From Lutibacter litoralis (GTDB lineage Bacteria > Bacteroidota > Bacteroidia > Flavobacteriales > Flavobacteriaceae), in assembly GCF_014646675.1 (NCBI RefSeq), contig NZ_BMNS01000003.1, positions 124,001-188,000 of the forward strand: a stretch of 64,000 nucleotides of DNA, written 5' to 3'. The notes beneath the pieces are model-generated. The model was not told the origin of the DNA. It did not search any database and saw only the letters and a list, made by a program, of their open reading frames with translations. Each line of letters begins with the position of its first letter. The first letter of the stretch is position 1. Below, in pieces: positions 19,844-27,894 of the stretch. The translations under genes and the position numbers were made by a program.

Positions 19844-20140
19844 TTAGTTGTTTTTATAAAACTGTAACTTGTTTTTTAGTGCATTAACTTCTTCTTTCAG
19901 CTTTAATTGTTGTTGCAATAGGTTAAAAACAACGTCAATTCCTTCAATATTTACATTTAATTCGTGATGAAGTCTAATCATTTTTTCAAGATCACTAATT
20001 TTATCTTGATGAATAAATTTATTGTTTTCAAAGGTTACTAATTTTATAAGTCCTATATTTTCAAGATCTTTTATAAATGAAATTTCAATTTTATAGTGAA
20101 AACAAATTGTTTCTATTAATATTAAATCTGGCTTATCCAT
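19844..20140 (-). CDS. cbpM: CbpM-like chaperone modulator
   Basis: This 98-residue protein resembles CbpM/MerR-like modulators that bind and inhibit the DnaJ-like co-chaperone CbpA. It has an N-terminal winged-helix-like part ([22 protein letters not shown]...) and a C-terminal helix with coiled-coil character ([19 protein letters not shown]). It overlaps the cbpA stop by 8 bp, so the two are translated together, which fits the known CbpA-CbpM pair. The symbol is given by family and context. Confidence 0.82.
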   Translation of the reverse strand: MDKPDLILIETICFHYKIEISFIKDLENIGLIKLVTFENNKFIHQDKISDLEKMIRLHHELNVNIEGIDVVFNLLQQQLKLKEEVNALKNKLQFYKNN

Positions 20141-21035
20141 TAGATCTTATTTTTTGTAATTCTTTAAACAGCTCTATTTCATTTTTACTTAATTTTGTTG
20201 GCATTTTAATAGTATAAGTAATAATTAAATCGCCAAAAACACCTTCTTTTTTATAAACAGGAAACCCTTTTCCTTTTAATTTTACTTTTGTTCCTTGAGT
20301 AGTTTCTGGAGCAATTTTTAGTTTTACTTTGCCTTTAAAAGTATCAACAGTAATTTCTCCACCTAAAAGGGCAGTATATAAATCTAAAGCTACCGAAGTA
20401 TATAAGTTATTACCATCTCTTTTAAATTTGGTAGTGTTTTTTATATTAAATTTAATATATAAATCACCATTTGGACCTCCGTTTACCCCTTTGCCTCCTT
20501 TTCCTTTTATTTTAATAATTTGCCCATCTGCAATTCCTGCAGGGATTGTAAGTCTAATTTTAGTGCCATTAACGGTTAAAACTTGTTTATGAGACTGGTA
20601 GACATCTTTTAAATTTAGATGCAGCTCGGCATTAAAGTCTTGTCCTTTAAATTGTCTGCTACGTTGTTTAGAATAGGATCTTGAACCTCCAAACATAGAT
20701 TCAAAAAAATCAGAAAAATCTTGTTCAGAATAGCTTCCTCCTGTAGCTGAATAACTTCGAGATCGTTGTTGAGATTGTTGTTGCTGTTTGGCTTTTTCAA
20801 AAGCATCACTATGTTTCCAATCTTTGCCGTATGTATCGTATTTCTTACGGTTTTCAGGGTTGCTTAATACTTCATTAGCTTCATTAATTTCTTTGAATTT
20901 TTTTTCAGCTTCTTTGTTATCAGGATTTAAGTCTGGATGGTATTTACGAGCTAATTTTCTATAAGCTTTTTTAATGTCTTTGTCGTTAGCAGTTTTATCA
21001 ATTCCAAGTATTTTATAATAATCTACAAACTTCAT
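20133..21035 (-). CDS. cbpA: DnaJ-like co-chaperone CbpA
   Basis: This 300-residue protein has a J domain at residues 3-70 with the HPD motif ([14 protein letters not shown]) that stimulates DnaK ATPase. A Q/S/G-rich linker (about 80-125) follows, then two DnaJ C-terminal beta domains (from about 130) that bind clients. It lacks the zinc-finger domain of DnaJ, which defines the CbpA type. It sits upstream of cbpM in a two-gene operon at the edge of a region with several stress genes. Confidence 0.93.
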   Translation of the reverse strand: MKFVDYYKILGIDKTANDKDIKKAYRKLARKYHPDLNPDNKEAEKKFKEINEANEVLSNPENRKKYDTYGKDWKHSDAFEKAKQQQQSQQRSRSYSATGGSYSEQDFSDFFESMFGGSRSYSKQRSRQFKGQDFNAELHLNLKDVYQSHKQVLTVNGTKIRLTIPAGIADGQIIKIKGKGGKGVNGGPNGDLYIKFNIKNTTKFKRDGNNLYTSVALDLYTALLGGEITVDTFKGKVKLKIAPETTQGTKVKLKGKGFPVYKKEGVFGDLIITYTIKMPTKLSKNEIELFKELQKIRSNG

Positions 21036-21110
21036 GAACTGAATTTTTAGTGGTGTAATAAAATATATTTAGTTTTTTTCTAAACTATAAACCAAAACTA
21101 AATGAAATTA

Positions 21111-21173
21111 AAAAAAGAGGTGTTTTTAAATATTAACATAATCTCTCTCAATATCATTTTTAAAAACACCTCT
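21111..21173 (-). terminator. Intrinsic terminator after the dodecin gene
   Basis: AGAGGTGTTTTTAAA (21116-21130) and TTTAAAAACACCTCT (21159-21173) form a 15-bp perfect stem. On the minus strand the hairpin is followed by a T-run (A-run 21111-21116), placing a terminator 34 bp after the dodecin stop codon. Confidence 0.88.
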
Positions 21174-21206
21174 AACCAAACTTTACTCTATTTATAGGAA
21201 AACTAA

Positions 21207-21410
21207 TTAATCAATAATACCAAATGTAACTTTCGTATTTACTCGGTATTCTTTAATTTTATTATTGTTTACAGTAACCTGCATATCTACAATATAAACT
21301 GATTTAATATTTTTAACAGATTTAGCCGCTTCATCAATTACATTTTGAACGGCATCTTCAAAACTTACAGTCGAATTTCCTAATATTTCTATAACTTTTA
21401 ATACAGACAT
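21207..21410 (-). CDS. Dodecin-family flavin-binding protein
   Basis: This is a 67-residue dodecin, which assembles into a dodecamer that stores flavins. It starts at MSVLKVIEILGNS (21410); the frame extends upstream to 21503 but the added residues look untranslated. Family marks are SVLKVIEILGNSTVSFEDAVQNVIDEA and the beta strands YIVDMQVTVNNNKIKEYRVNTKVTFGI. The family's flavin-stacking tryptophan (in a W-x-V-x motif) is replaced by Met58 or Val here, so flavin binding is uncertain. Confidence 0.87.
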   Translation of the reverse strand: MSVLKVIEILGNSTVSFEDAVQNVIDEAAKSVKNIKSVYIVDMQVTVNNNKIKEYRVNTKVTFGIID

Positions 21411-21553
21411 TTTAATTTGTTTTAGATTAATAATACGTGAATTTAAAGTAAATAGATACACTAGAAAATGATATTCCTCAAACCAGTTATTGATAATAAT
21501 CATTCCACAAATTACCTAGTAACTTTAACTTTAAGAGTCTAAAAATTTATATT

Positions 21554-22186
21554 ATGAAAAAATTAGTAATCATTATTGTACTTATTGTTTTAACAGGTTG
21601 TTCATCTACACAATTTGTCGATAGCTGGAAAAACCCTGAAACTACTTCTTTTAATCCAAAAAAAGCTTTAGTTGTTGGTATTACCGATAATCTGACAGCT
21701 CGTAAAATTTTTGAAGAAGACTTTAAAGATGCTTTAATTTTAAGAAATATAAATGCAGTTGAAAGTACTACTGTTTTAAGTGAAGGTTTTACAAGTTCAA
21801 AAAAAAGTGAGGAAGAAATTAATGAGATGATTCAAAAAATATCTAATGATGGTTTTGATGCTGTTGTAATTACAGTTGTAAAAGGTGTTGAAAAACAAAA
21901 AAGTTATTATGAGAATTATCCAAGGGTAGGTTTTGGATGGTCAAGATTTGGAAGGTATTATTATTGGTATCAAGATATTTATTATACTCCAAGATACTAC
22001 GAAACTTACAATGTTTATCACATAGAGACATCAATTTACAATCTAAATGGTGCTGAAAATAAGTCACTTATTTGGGTTGGATCATTTAAAGTTGTAGATC
22101 CTCAAACAATATCTGTTACTGTGAAAGATTATGTTGATAGAATTATTAACCAACTTGAAACCGAACAACTGATTAGAAAAAGGTAA
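21554..22186 (+). CDS. DUF4136-like lipoprotein
   Basis: This 210-residue lipoprotein has the signal MKKLVIIIVLIVLTGCSS with Cys16 as the lipid anchor. The body has an alpha/beta pattern (KALVVGITDNLTARKIFEEDF, DGFDAVVITVVKG), then a tyrosine-rich stretch (about residues 115-145) and a C-terminal segment KSLIWVGSFKVVDP resembling DUF4136-type lipoproteins. The function is unknown. It is divergent from the dodecin gene and convergent with uspA. Confidence 0.8.
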   Translation: MKKLVIIIVLIVLTGCSSTQFVDSWKNPETTSFNPKKALVVGITDNLTARKIFEEDFKDALILRNINAVESTTVLSEGFTSSKKSEEEINEMIQKISNDGFDAVVITVVKGVEKQKSYYENYPRVGFGWSRFGRYYYWYQDIYYTPRYYETYNVYHIETSIYNLNGAENKSLIWVGSFKVVDPQTISVTVKDYVDRIINQLETEQLIRKR

Positions 22187-22233
22187 GTTTTTTTTAAGGG
22201 ATAGAGGGTGTTTTAATGTTGTTTTCTCTTTTT

Positions 22234-23082
22234 TTATTTTAAATTCTTCTCATTAAAACTAATTAAAGGTAATAAGGCTAAAGCTTCCATTTCTTTAACT
22301 AAATCGTTATGAAAAAATTTGTTAAAAAAAGTTTTAAAATTATTTCGTTCTAACATGCCAATCATATCAGCTCTAACTTCATTTAAGTATAATCTTAAAA
22401 AATGGATAATATCGTTAGAACTATAAATGTTAAAATCTATTTTAGTGTAGTTAACACGTTGCAATAACATTTCTTTAAACCATTCCATTTGAGTTGCACC
22501 ATCTTTTTCACTTAGAGGTGAAATATGTATTACTTTAATTGTAGCATTAAAAACGGAAGCAATTTCAGAAAGTTTGGCAACAGCATAAATATCTTCTTGT
22601 TCAAAATCGGTAGCATACACAATGGTATTAAGTTGTTTAAGCGTATATTTTTCTGGAATTGCAAGAACTGGGCAAGGTGCGTTAGAAATAAGCTCACTTG
22701 TGGTATTACCCATAAAAAAACTCTTAATTTTACCTTTTCCTTTCATTCCTGTTAGTATCAATGAAGCTTTTAATTTTTTTGCTTTCGCATTAATTTCTTC
22801 AACTACCGAAACATTTTCAACAACTTCAATTTCTATATTTTTTGTGTCAGTCACATTTCCTAAATGTTCAATACAAAAGTTTTTTAATTTAAAAAGCTTT
22901 TCCTTTTGCAATTCTTTTTTTGGTAATAAATAGGGCTCATTAACTGTTGATCCTAACGTAGTATTATCATATACGTGTAGCACACATAGTTTAGAATTAA
23001 TTTTAGAATTCAATGCATCAGCATACTTTAAAGCAGCTAGTGCATTTGTTGAATAATCTACTGCACATAATATTGTTTTCAT
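22234..23082 (-). CDS. Tandem universal stress protein (UspA family)
   Basis: This 282-residue protein contains two UspA folds, residues 1-145 and about 148-280. The first carries the ATP-binding signature GMKGKGKIKSFFMGNTTSELI (G-2x-G-9x-G(S/T)). The second lacks it, with the sequence around MIGMLERNNFKTFFN, so only the first half probably binds nucleotide. Tandem UspA proteins are common in Bacteroidota stress clusters. It lies convergent to the lipoprotein gene and divergent from the helical protein at 23227. Confidence 0.93.
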   Translation of the reverse strand: MKTILCAVDYSTNALAALKYADALNSKINSKLCVLHVYDNTTLGSTVNEPYLLPKKELQKEKLFKLKNFCIEHLGNVTDTKNIEIEVVENVSVVEEINAKAKKLKASLILTGMKGKGKIKSFFMGNTTSELISNAPCPVLAIPEKYTLKQLNTIVYATDFEQEDIYAVAKLSEIASVFNATIKVIHISPLSEKDGATQMEWFKEMLLQRVNYTKIDFNIYSSNDIIHFLRLYLNEVRADMIGMLERNNFKTFFNKFFHNDLVKEMEALALLPLISFNEKNLK

Positions 23083-23226
23083 AAAAACTTTATTTGATAT
23101 ATAAATTTAAAATACGACCTCTAAATATTAAATGATATCTCTCAACTTTTGAAGGTTTATTGATGATGTCAATCATTTTATTCAAATTTTTAGTTTGATA
23201 ATTTTAATGGTACTAAAGCTATTATC

Positions 23227-23694
23227 ATGAAAAATGATTTAAACGAATTAAGAAGTAGACCAAATGGCAATTATATTTTTGATTCCTCATGGCAAGATTT
23301 GCACATACTTACCAAACATTGGAAATCAGATTTATTATTTTACATAGATGATTTAAGGTTTCTAGATGATTTAATTGATAAATATATTATTTGGATTTCG
23401 AAAGAAGATGATCTAGAAAGTGTTCGTAACATTAGAAAAAGAATTGTAAAAACAACTAAAGAATGTGATCTTTTATTGCAAGGAATAAATAAACACTTAA
23501 CACATATTGAAGGGTTAATGGAGGATCCTTTTAAATATGATTCTCATAATTTTAGAACAGAACATCAACAACTGGAAAATGACATAACAATATTTTTAAA
23601 AACCTTTAGAGCAAATAGAAAAGAGGTTTTTAAAGTTACTGAACATTTAATAGAAAGTGATGAACTAATAAGAATCTTAACGAAAGCTCACTAA
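23227..23694 (+). CDS. Helical protein of unknown function, paralogue-like to 30061-30447
   Basis: This 155-residue protein is predicted mostly alpha-helical and opens with SSWQDLHILTKHWKSDLLFY. It has aromatic and histidine residues spaced as in four-helix bundles but no clear metal motif. Its middle, HWKSDLLFYIDDLRFLDD, lines up with QWRRELFFWEDELKSFQN in the 30061 gene: a W, then basic, a L/EL, F, acidic and L pattern. It is 38 bp before the MacA-like gene and may begin that operon. Confidence 0.75.
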   Translation: MKNDLNELRSRPNGNYIFDSSWQDLHILTKHWKSDLLFYIDDLRFLDDLIDKYIIWISKEDDLESVRNIRKRIVKTTKECDLLLQGINKHLTHIEGLMEDPFKYDSHNFRTEHQQLENDITIFLKTFRANRKEVFKVTEHLIESDELIRILTKAH

Positions 23695-23732
23695 CTATTA
23701 AATAACGATGTTTTAGATTATTCTTAACAAGT

Positions 23733-24956
23733 ATGGAAATGAAAAAGAAGGGATGGATTTTTTTCGGAATTTTAGTTATTGCTGTAATATTTTATGTTAA
23801 AATAAAGCCAGTAATAGCTTCAAAAAACCTTGAATTTACATACACAAGATTAGAGAGAGGAACTATTGAAGCTATTGTATCAAGTACTGGTACTTTAGAA
23901 GCTATTAATACTGTTGAGGTTGGAACACAAATATCTGGAACTATAAAAAAAATATATGTTGATTATAATGATAAAGTGCAGGCAGGGCAGTTGTTAGCAG
24001 AAATGGACTTGAAATTATTGAATACCAATTTAATAAGTGCGCAAGCAAATTTAGCTGTAAGTCAAACCCAGCTAGCTTATTCAAAAAAAGAATATGAACG
24101 AAATTTAGGATTGTTTAATAAAAATGTTATTTCAGAAAAAGATTTAGCCAATTCTAAGTTTATTTATGATCAGGCAATTGGGGCAAATAAAGCAGCAGAG
24201 GCAGCTGTTAAAAACATACAAGTAAGTATTGGTTATGCTAAAATAACTGCACCAATAAGTGGTACAATAACAGAACGAAGTGTGGAAGAGGGCCAAACAG
24301 TTGCAGCTTCTTTTGCAACTCCAAAAATGTTTATAATTGCTGAAGATTTGTCAAAAATGCAAATCCTAGCGGATGTAGATGAAAGTGATATTGGTTTTAT
24401 TCGTGATAGTATGAAAGTTCATTTCACAGTTCAAACATACTCTGAGAAAGAATTTTACGGTATAGTTAGTCAAATACGGTTGCAACCAATTGAGATAAAT
24501 AATGTAGTTAATTATCAGGTGGTAGTTGATGTTGATAACAAAGAAGGATTGTTACTCCCTGGGATGACGGCTAATTTGGAGTTTATTACCAAATCAGCAA
24601 AAAATGTGCTACTAATTAATAATTCAGCATTAAGGTTTAGACCTAATGAGGTAATTTTAAAAGAAATTAAATCAAAATTAGAAGAGAAATCAAAAAGTAT
24701 ACTTTCAGATTCATTGTATCAAAAGTTTAAAAATGCTATTAACAATGAAGAATCTTATACTCCAAATAATTTTAAAAAAGGATTACCATCCAATATTAAT
24801 ATTCTTTTTTATACTAATTCAGAAGGAAAACTAGATTTTAAATTTATAGAAATAGGAATAAAAACAGGCTTACAATCAGAATTAAAAAGATTTCTAGATA
24901 ATGTGCCAATATCAGAAGAAATAAAGGTAATTAATGGTATTAAATCTAAAAAATAG
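23733..24956 (+). CDS. MacA-like periplasmic adaptor (membrane fusion protein)
   Basis: This 407-residue adaptor has an N-terminal membrane anchor (residues ~7-25), a lipoyl half-motif (EVGTQISGTIKKIYVDYND), an alpha-helical hairpin (about 85-160), the second lipoyl half (TAPISGTITERSVEEGQTV) and a beta-barrel domain (about 200-290). It would link the MacB-type ABC transporter to an outer-membrane channel. An unusual tail from residue 305 to 407 replaces the usual membrane-proximal domain. A TolC-like gene is not present in the window. Translation is tightly coupled to the next gene. Confidence 0.92.
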   Translation: MEMKKKGWIFFGILVIAVIFYVKIKPVIASKNLEFTYTRLERGTIEAIVSSTGTLEAINTVEVGTQISGTIKKIYVDYNDKVQAGQLLAEMDLKLLNTNLISAQANLAVSQTQLAYSKKEYERNLGLFNKNVISEKDLANSKFIYDQAIGANKAAEAAVKNIQVSIGYAKITAPISGTITERSVEEGQTVAASFATPKMFIIAEDLSKMQILADVDESDIGFIRDSMKVHFTVQTYSEKEFYGIVSQIRLQPIEINNVVNYQVVVDVDNKEGLLLPGMTANLEFITKSAKNVLLINNSALRFRPNEVILKEIKSKLEEKSKSILSDSLYQKFKNAINNEESYTPNNFKKGLPSNINILFYTNSEGKLDFKFIEIGIKTGLQSELKRFLDNVPISEEIKVINGIKSKK

Positions 24957-24960
24957 AAAA

Positions 24961-25704
24961 ATGCCACAAAAAAAAGTAATAGAAACCAAAAAAGTTTGTC
25001 GCGTTTTTAAAAATGGAAAAATAGAAGTGCACGCCATAACAGATGTAGATTTAATAATAGGTGAGGGCGAATTTGTTGCAATTATGGGAGCATCGGGATC
25101 GGGCAAATCAACATTTTTAAACATTCTAGGATGTTTAGATAAACCAACTTCTGGTGATTATTATTTGGATGGAGTACACGTTAATGAGCTAAATAAAAAT
25201 CAGTTAGCAGATATAAGAAATCAAAAAATAGGATTTATTTTTCAAAGTTATAATTTATTGTCAAGAACAACTGCCATAGAAAATGTTGAATTGCCTTTGG
25301 TTTATAATAGAACAGGAAGATTTTCTAATTCTAAAGAACTGGCAAAAAAAGCATTGGAACAGGTTGGCTTGGGAGATAGATTAAATCATAAGACAAACCA
25401 ACTTTCAGGAGGAGAGCAACAACGTGTAGCAATTGCACGCGCCTTAGTAAATGATCCAGCTCTAATTCTCTCTGATGAAGCTACTGGAAATTTAGACAGT
25501 AAAGCAAGTATTGATGTAGCCGATTTGTTTGTTGAATTAAATAATAAAGGAAAAACCATTGTAATGATTACTCATGAGCCTGAAATTGCTCAGTTTGCTA
25601 AACGGATGATTTATCTTAGAGATGGACGGATTTTAACTGATGAGATAATTAAAAATAGAAGCACTAAGGAAAGTGCATTAAAAGATTTGGAGTTAACGGC
25701 TTAA
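24961..25704 (+). CDS. MacB-type ABC transporter ATP-binding protein
   Basis: This 247-residue ATPase shows Walker [10 protein letters not shown], the Q-loop with FIFQSYNLL, the signature LSGGEQQR, Walker [10 protein letters not shown] and a switch histidine in MITHEPEIA. The start at 24961 (MPQKK) is preferred over the frame's earlier ATG at 24934, which overlaps the adaptor gene. It has the length and insert pattern of LolD/MacB-type ATPases that pair with FtsX-like permeases. It is 4 bp from the adaptor gene and 9 bp from the permease gene. Confidence 0.95.
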   Translation: MPQKKVIETKKVCRVFKNGKIEVHAITDVDLIIGEGEFVAIMGASGSGKSTFLNILGCLDKPTSGDYYLDGVHVNELNKNQLADIRNQKIGFIFQSYNLLSRTTAIENVELPLVYNRTGRFSNSKELAKKALEQVGLGDRLNHKTNQLSGGEQQRVAIARALVNDPALILSDEATGNLDSKASIDVADLFVELNNKGKTIVMITHEPEIAQFAKRMIYLRDGRILTDEIIKNRSTKESALKDLELTA

Positions 25705-25713
25705 CCTTTTAAA

Positions 25714-26931
25714 ATGAAACAATTATTTAAAACATTTAAAGTAGCCTTTCAAGCGATTTTTAAAAATAAAACACGCAGTTTATTAACTATGCTTGGAATA
25801 ATTATAGGTGTTGCCGCGGTTATTATGACAATTTCAGCTGGTGAAGGAGCAACCAAACAGGTACAGGATGAAATAGCTGGTTTGGGAACTAATTTATTAA
25901 TGATTTATACCAAGCATGAACATAGGGCAGGAGCAAATGTTAGAATGGGAAGACCAATAAATAAAAAAGATTTTGAGATGTTACAAAAGAACTCAGTTTG
26001 GATTTCAAAACTATCTCCCTTAGTTGTATCAGTGGCTCAAGCTATTGGCCCAAAAGGGTATAAATCTGTTGCAATTTATGGTGTGTCCGATCAATATTTT
26101 GATATTTTAAGTAGAGATTTGTTAACTGGTGAATACTTTAAAGAAGAGGATGTGAAAAATGCCGGAAAAGTATGTGTAATAGGTAAAACTATTAAAGATG
26201 AATTGTTTTTAGATTTAGATCCAATTGGTAGGCAAATTAGACTAGATAAAATTCCATTTACAGTGGTTGGATTCTTAAAAGAGGAAGGAAAAGGAGCAAT
26301 GGGACAAGATCAAGACGATATTATTTTAGCTCCTTATACAACAATTCAAAATCGATTGCACGGTCATAGAAGAGGTTATGATATTATAATGGCAAGTGCA
26401 ATTAGTGAAGATCATATTGTTGACGCCAAAATTGAAGCTACAGAATTACTTAGAGAATCTCATCGGATTTTAGAAGGAGATGAAAATGATTTTGAAATTA
26501 CTACTCAAATTGAATTGCAAGAAATTACTGGAAATATTACAGGTATTTTAACCATTCTTTTAGGTGCAATTGCAAGTATTTCGTTGTTGGTTGGAGGTAT
26601 TGGAATTATGAATATAATGCTGGTATCCGTAACGGAACGAACACGTGAAATTGGAACACGTTTGGCAATTGGAGCTAGAGAAAGTGATATTTTAACTCAG
26701 TTTTTAATAGAAGCGGTTACATTGAGTTTGGCTGGAGGAACACTAGGCGTTTTACTTGGGGTTATTGGAAATCAGATAATTTATAAGGTTACAAATTTTT
26801 ACATTCCAACAATGCTTTATTCAATATTAATTGGTTTTGGGTTTGCAGCTTTTGTTGGAATTGCTTTTGGGTATTTTCCAGCCAAAAAAGCAGCTAAATT
26901 AAATCCAATAGATGCATTAAGATATGAATAG
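25714..26931 (+). CDS. MacB-type ABC permease (FtsX-like)
   Basis: This 405-residue permease begins KNKTRSLLTMLGIIIGVAAVIM, the first of four membrane helices. A large periplasmic MacB-PCD domain follows (about 45-240), then three C-terminal helices in the FtsX domain (about 275-400), with GGIGIMNIMLVSVTERTREIGTRLAIGA typical. The permease and ATPase being separate proteins makes this the split MacB type. The stop codon overlaps the next gene's ATG by 8 bp. Confidence 0.95.
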   Translation: MKQLFKTFKVAFQAIFKNKTRSLLTMLGIIIGVAAVIMTISAGEGATKQVQDEIAGLGTNLLMIYTKHEHRAGANVRMGRPINKKDFEMLQKNSVWISKLSPLVVSVAQAIGPKGYKSVAIYGVSDQYFDILSRDLLTGEYFKEEDVKNAGKVCVIGKTIKDELFLDLDPIGRQIRLDKIPFTVVGFLKEEGKGAMGQDQDDIILAPYTTIQNRLHGHRRGYDIIMASAISEDHIVDAKIEATELLRESHRILEGDENDFEITTQIELQEITGNITGILTILLGAIASISLLVGGIGIMNIMLVSVTERTREIGTRLAIGARESDILTQFLIEAVTLSLAGGTLGVLLGVIGNQIIYKVTNFYIPTMLYSILIGFGFAAFVGIAFGYFPAKKAAKLNPIDALRYE

Positions 26932-27160
26932 AAAAAAATTAAATCTTATGAGAAATCTACAAAAAGTACTAAAAGAAATAACAGAATTAACTTTTGAAAT
27001 TAAAAAAAACTATCCAGAATTGTATCAGTTTTTAGAGGAGAATCCACTTGCAATTCCTTCAGAAAACAACCTTGAAATCAATAAAAAAGTGATGCAAGAT
27101 TATTTGGAAAGTTTAAAACTATTATTGGCACATCATAAAGAAACTCATAGTTTAAAATAA
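26924..27160 (+). CDS. Small helical protein, unknown, coupled to permease
   Basis: This 78-residue protein starts inside the last codons of the permease gene (ATG at 26924); an internal start at 26948 is also possible. It is predicted as two or three helices (ITELTFEIKKNYPELYQFLEEN and VMQDYLESLKLLLAHH) with an ENPLAIP turn between them. No family is recognised, but the tight overlap upstream and 6-bp spacing downstream show it belongs to the operon. Confidence 0.75.
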   Translation: MNRKKLNLMRNLQKVLKEITELTFEIKKNYPELYQFLEENPLAIPSENNLEINKKVMQDYLESLKLLLAHHKETHSLK

Positions 27161-27166
27161 AATATC

Positions 27167-27532
27167 ATGGGAGGAATAGCTACATCAGAACGACAAATAA
27201 CCTTGTTTTACAACTCAGAATCTATAAGAGCAAAGCAAGCATTGGGATATGCAAAATCGGAAGGTTTACCCATTCAAGAAATTGATATTTTAAAAACGCC
27301 ATTAACTGGAACCCAAATTGCAGAATTAGCAGATAGGTTAAAAATAGAAATTAAAGATTTGGTAAATCAAGAACATCCAACTTATGCTTCAAAATTTGAA
27401 CATCATAATTTATCTTCAGAAGATTGGATAAAAATGATTAGGAACAACCCAGAAATTATGAAACAACCCATTGCTTTAAGAGGTGATAAAACAATTTTAG
27501 TTGAAATACCTACGGATATTATAAAAATTTAA
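27167..27532 (+). CDS. ArsC-fold protein lacking all cysteines
   Basis: This 121-residue protein has the arsenate reductase/Spx architecture: an opening strand (ITLFYNSES), a helix (AKQALGYAKSEG), the LKTPLTGTQIAELADRL segment and a C-terminal MKQPIALRGDKTILVEIP (usually RPIVVxGxKAxIGRP). The catalytic cysteine of the NPRCSKSR loop is replaced by Ser19 (NSESIRAK), and the whole protein has no cysteine. Thiol chemistry is therefore excluded; it may bind a partner or a small ligand instead. It lies mid-operon, 6 and 11 bp from its neighbours. Confidence 0.82.
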   Translation: MGGIATSERQITLFYNSESIRAKQALGYAKSEGLPIQEIDILKTPLTGTQIAELADRLKIEIKDLVNQEHPTYASKFEHHNLSSEDWIKMIRNNPEIMKQPIALRGDKTILVEIPTDIIKI

Positions 27533-27543
27533 AATTAGAAAAA

Positions 27544-27894
27544 ATGATTAGGGATTACTGTAAATATTATAGCGATTTGAAACGCGGATTAGATGAATTA
27601 GAAGGGTCTATTCCAACAGCCGTTAGCAAGTTTCAAAACCTTAAACAAATAAGTTTAAAAGATGGTACATTAACTTTAAAAACAAAAGAACTTATTGCTT
27701 TAGGAATAGCTATTTCAATTGGAAGTACGAGTTGTATTGCACTTCATGTAAATGATGCACTTATTGCTGGGGTGAAAACTTCGGAAATTTTAGAAACCAT
27801 TGAAGTAGCAATTTTTATGGGAGGTGAATCTTCATTATTATATGGCTGTGAAGCGTTAGAAGCATTAAACCAATTTATGGTTTTAGAACAATAA
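27544..27894 (+). CDS. Carboxymuconolactone decarboxylase/AhpD-like protein with half CxxC
   Basis: This 116-residue protein matches the CMD/AhpD family: KELIALGIAISIGSTSCIALHVNDAL, then EVAIFMGG near residue 90. The family's redox pair CxxC is here S61-T-S-C64, so the first cysteine is lost, while the proton-relay Glu49 and His68 remain. One catalytic thiol is not enough for AhpD-style electron transfer. The stop codon TAA overlaps the FtsH start (TAATG), so the two are translated together. Confidence 0.85.
   Translation: MIRDYCKYYSDLKRGLDELEGSIPTAVSKFQNLKQISLKDGTLTLKTKELIALGIAISIGSTSCIALHVNDALIAGVKTSEILETIEVAIFMGGESSLLYGCEALEALNQFMVLEQ

Noticed and set aside
21870-22067. Minus-strand ORF inside the DUF4136-like lipoprotein
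   Set aside because: Antisense shadow of the tyrosine-rich stretch.
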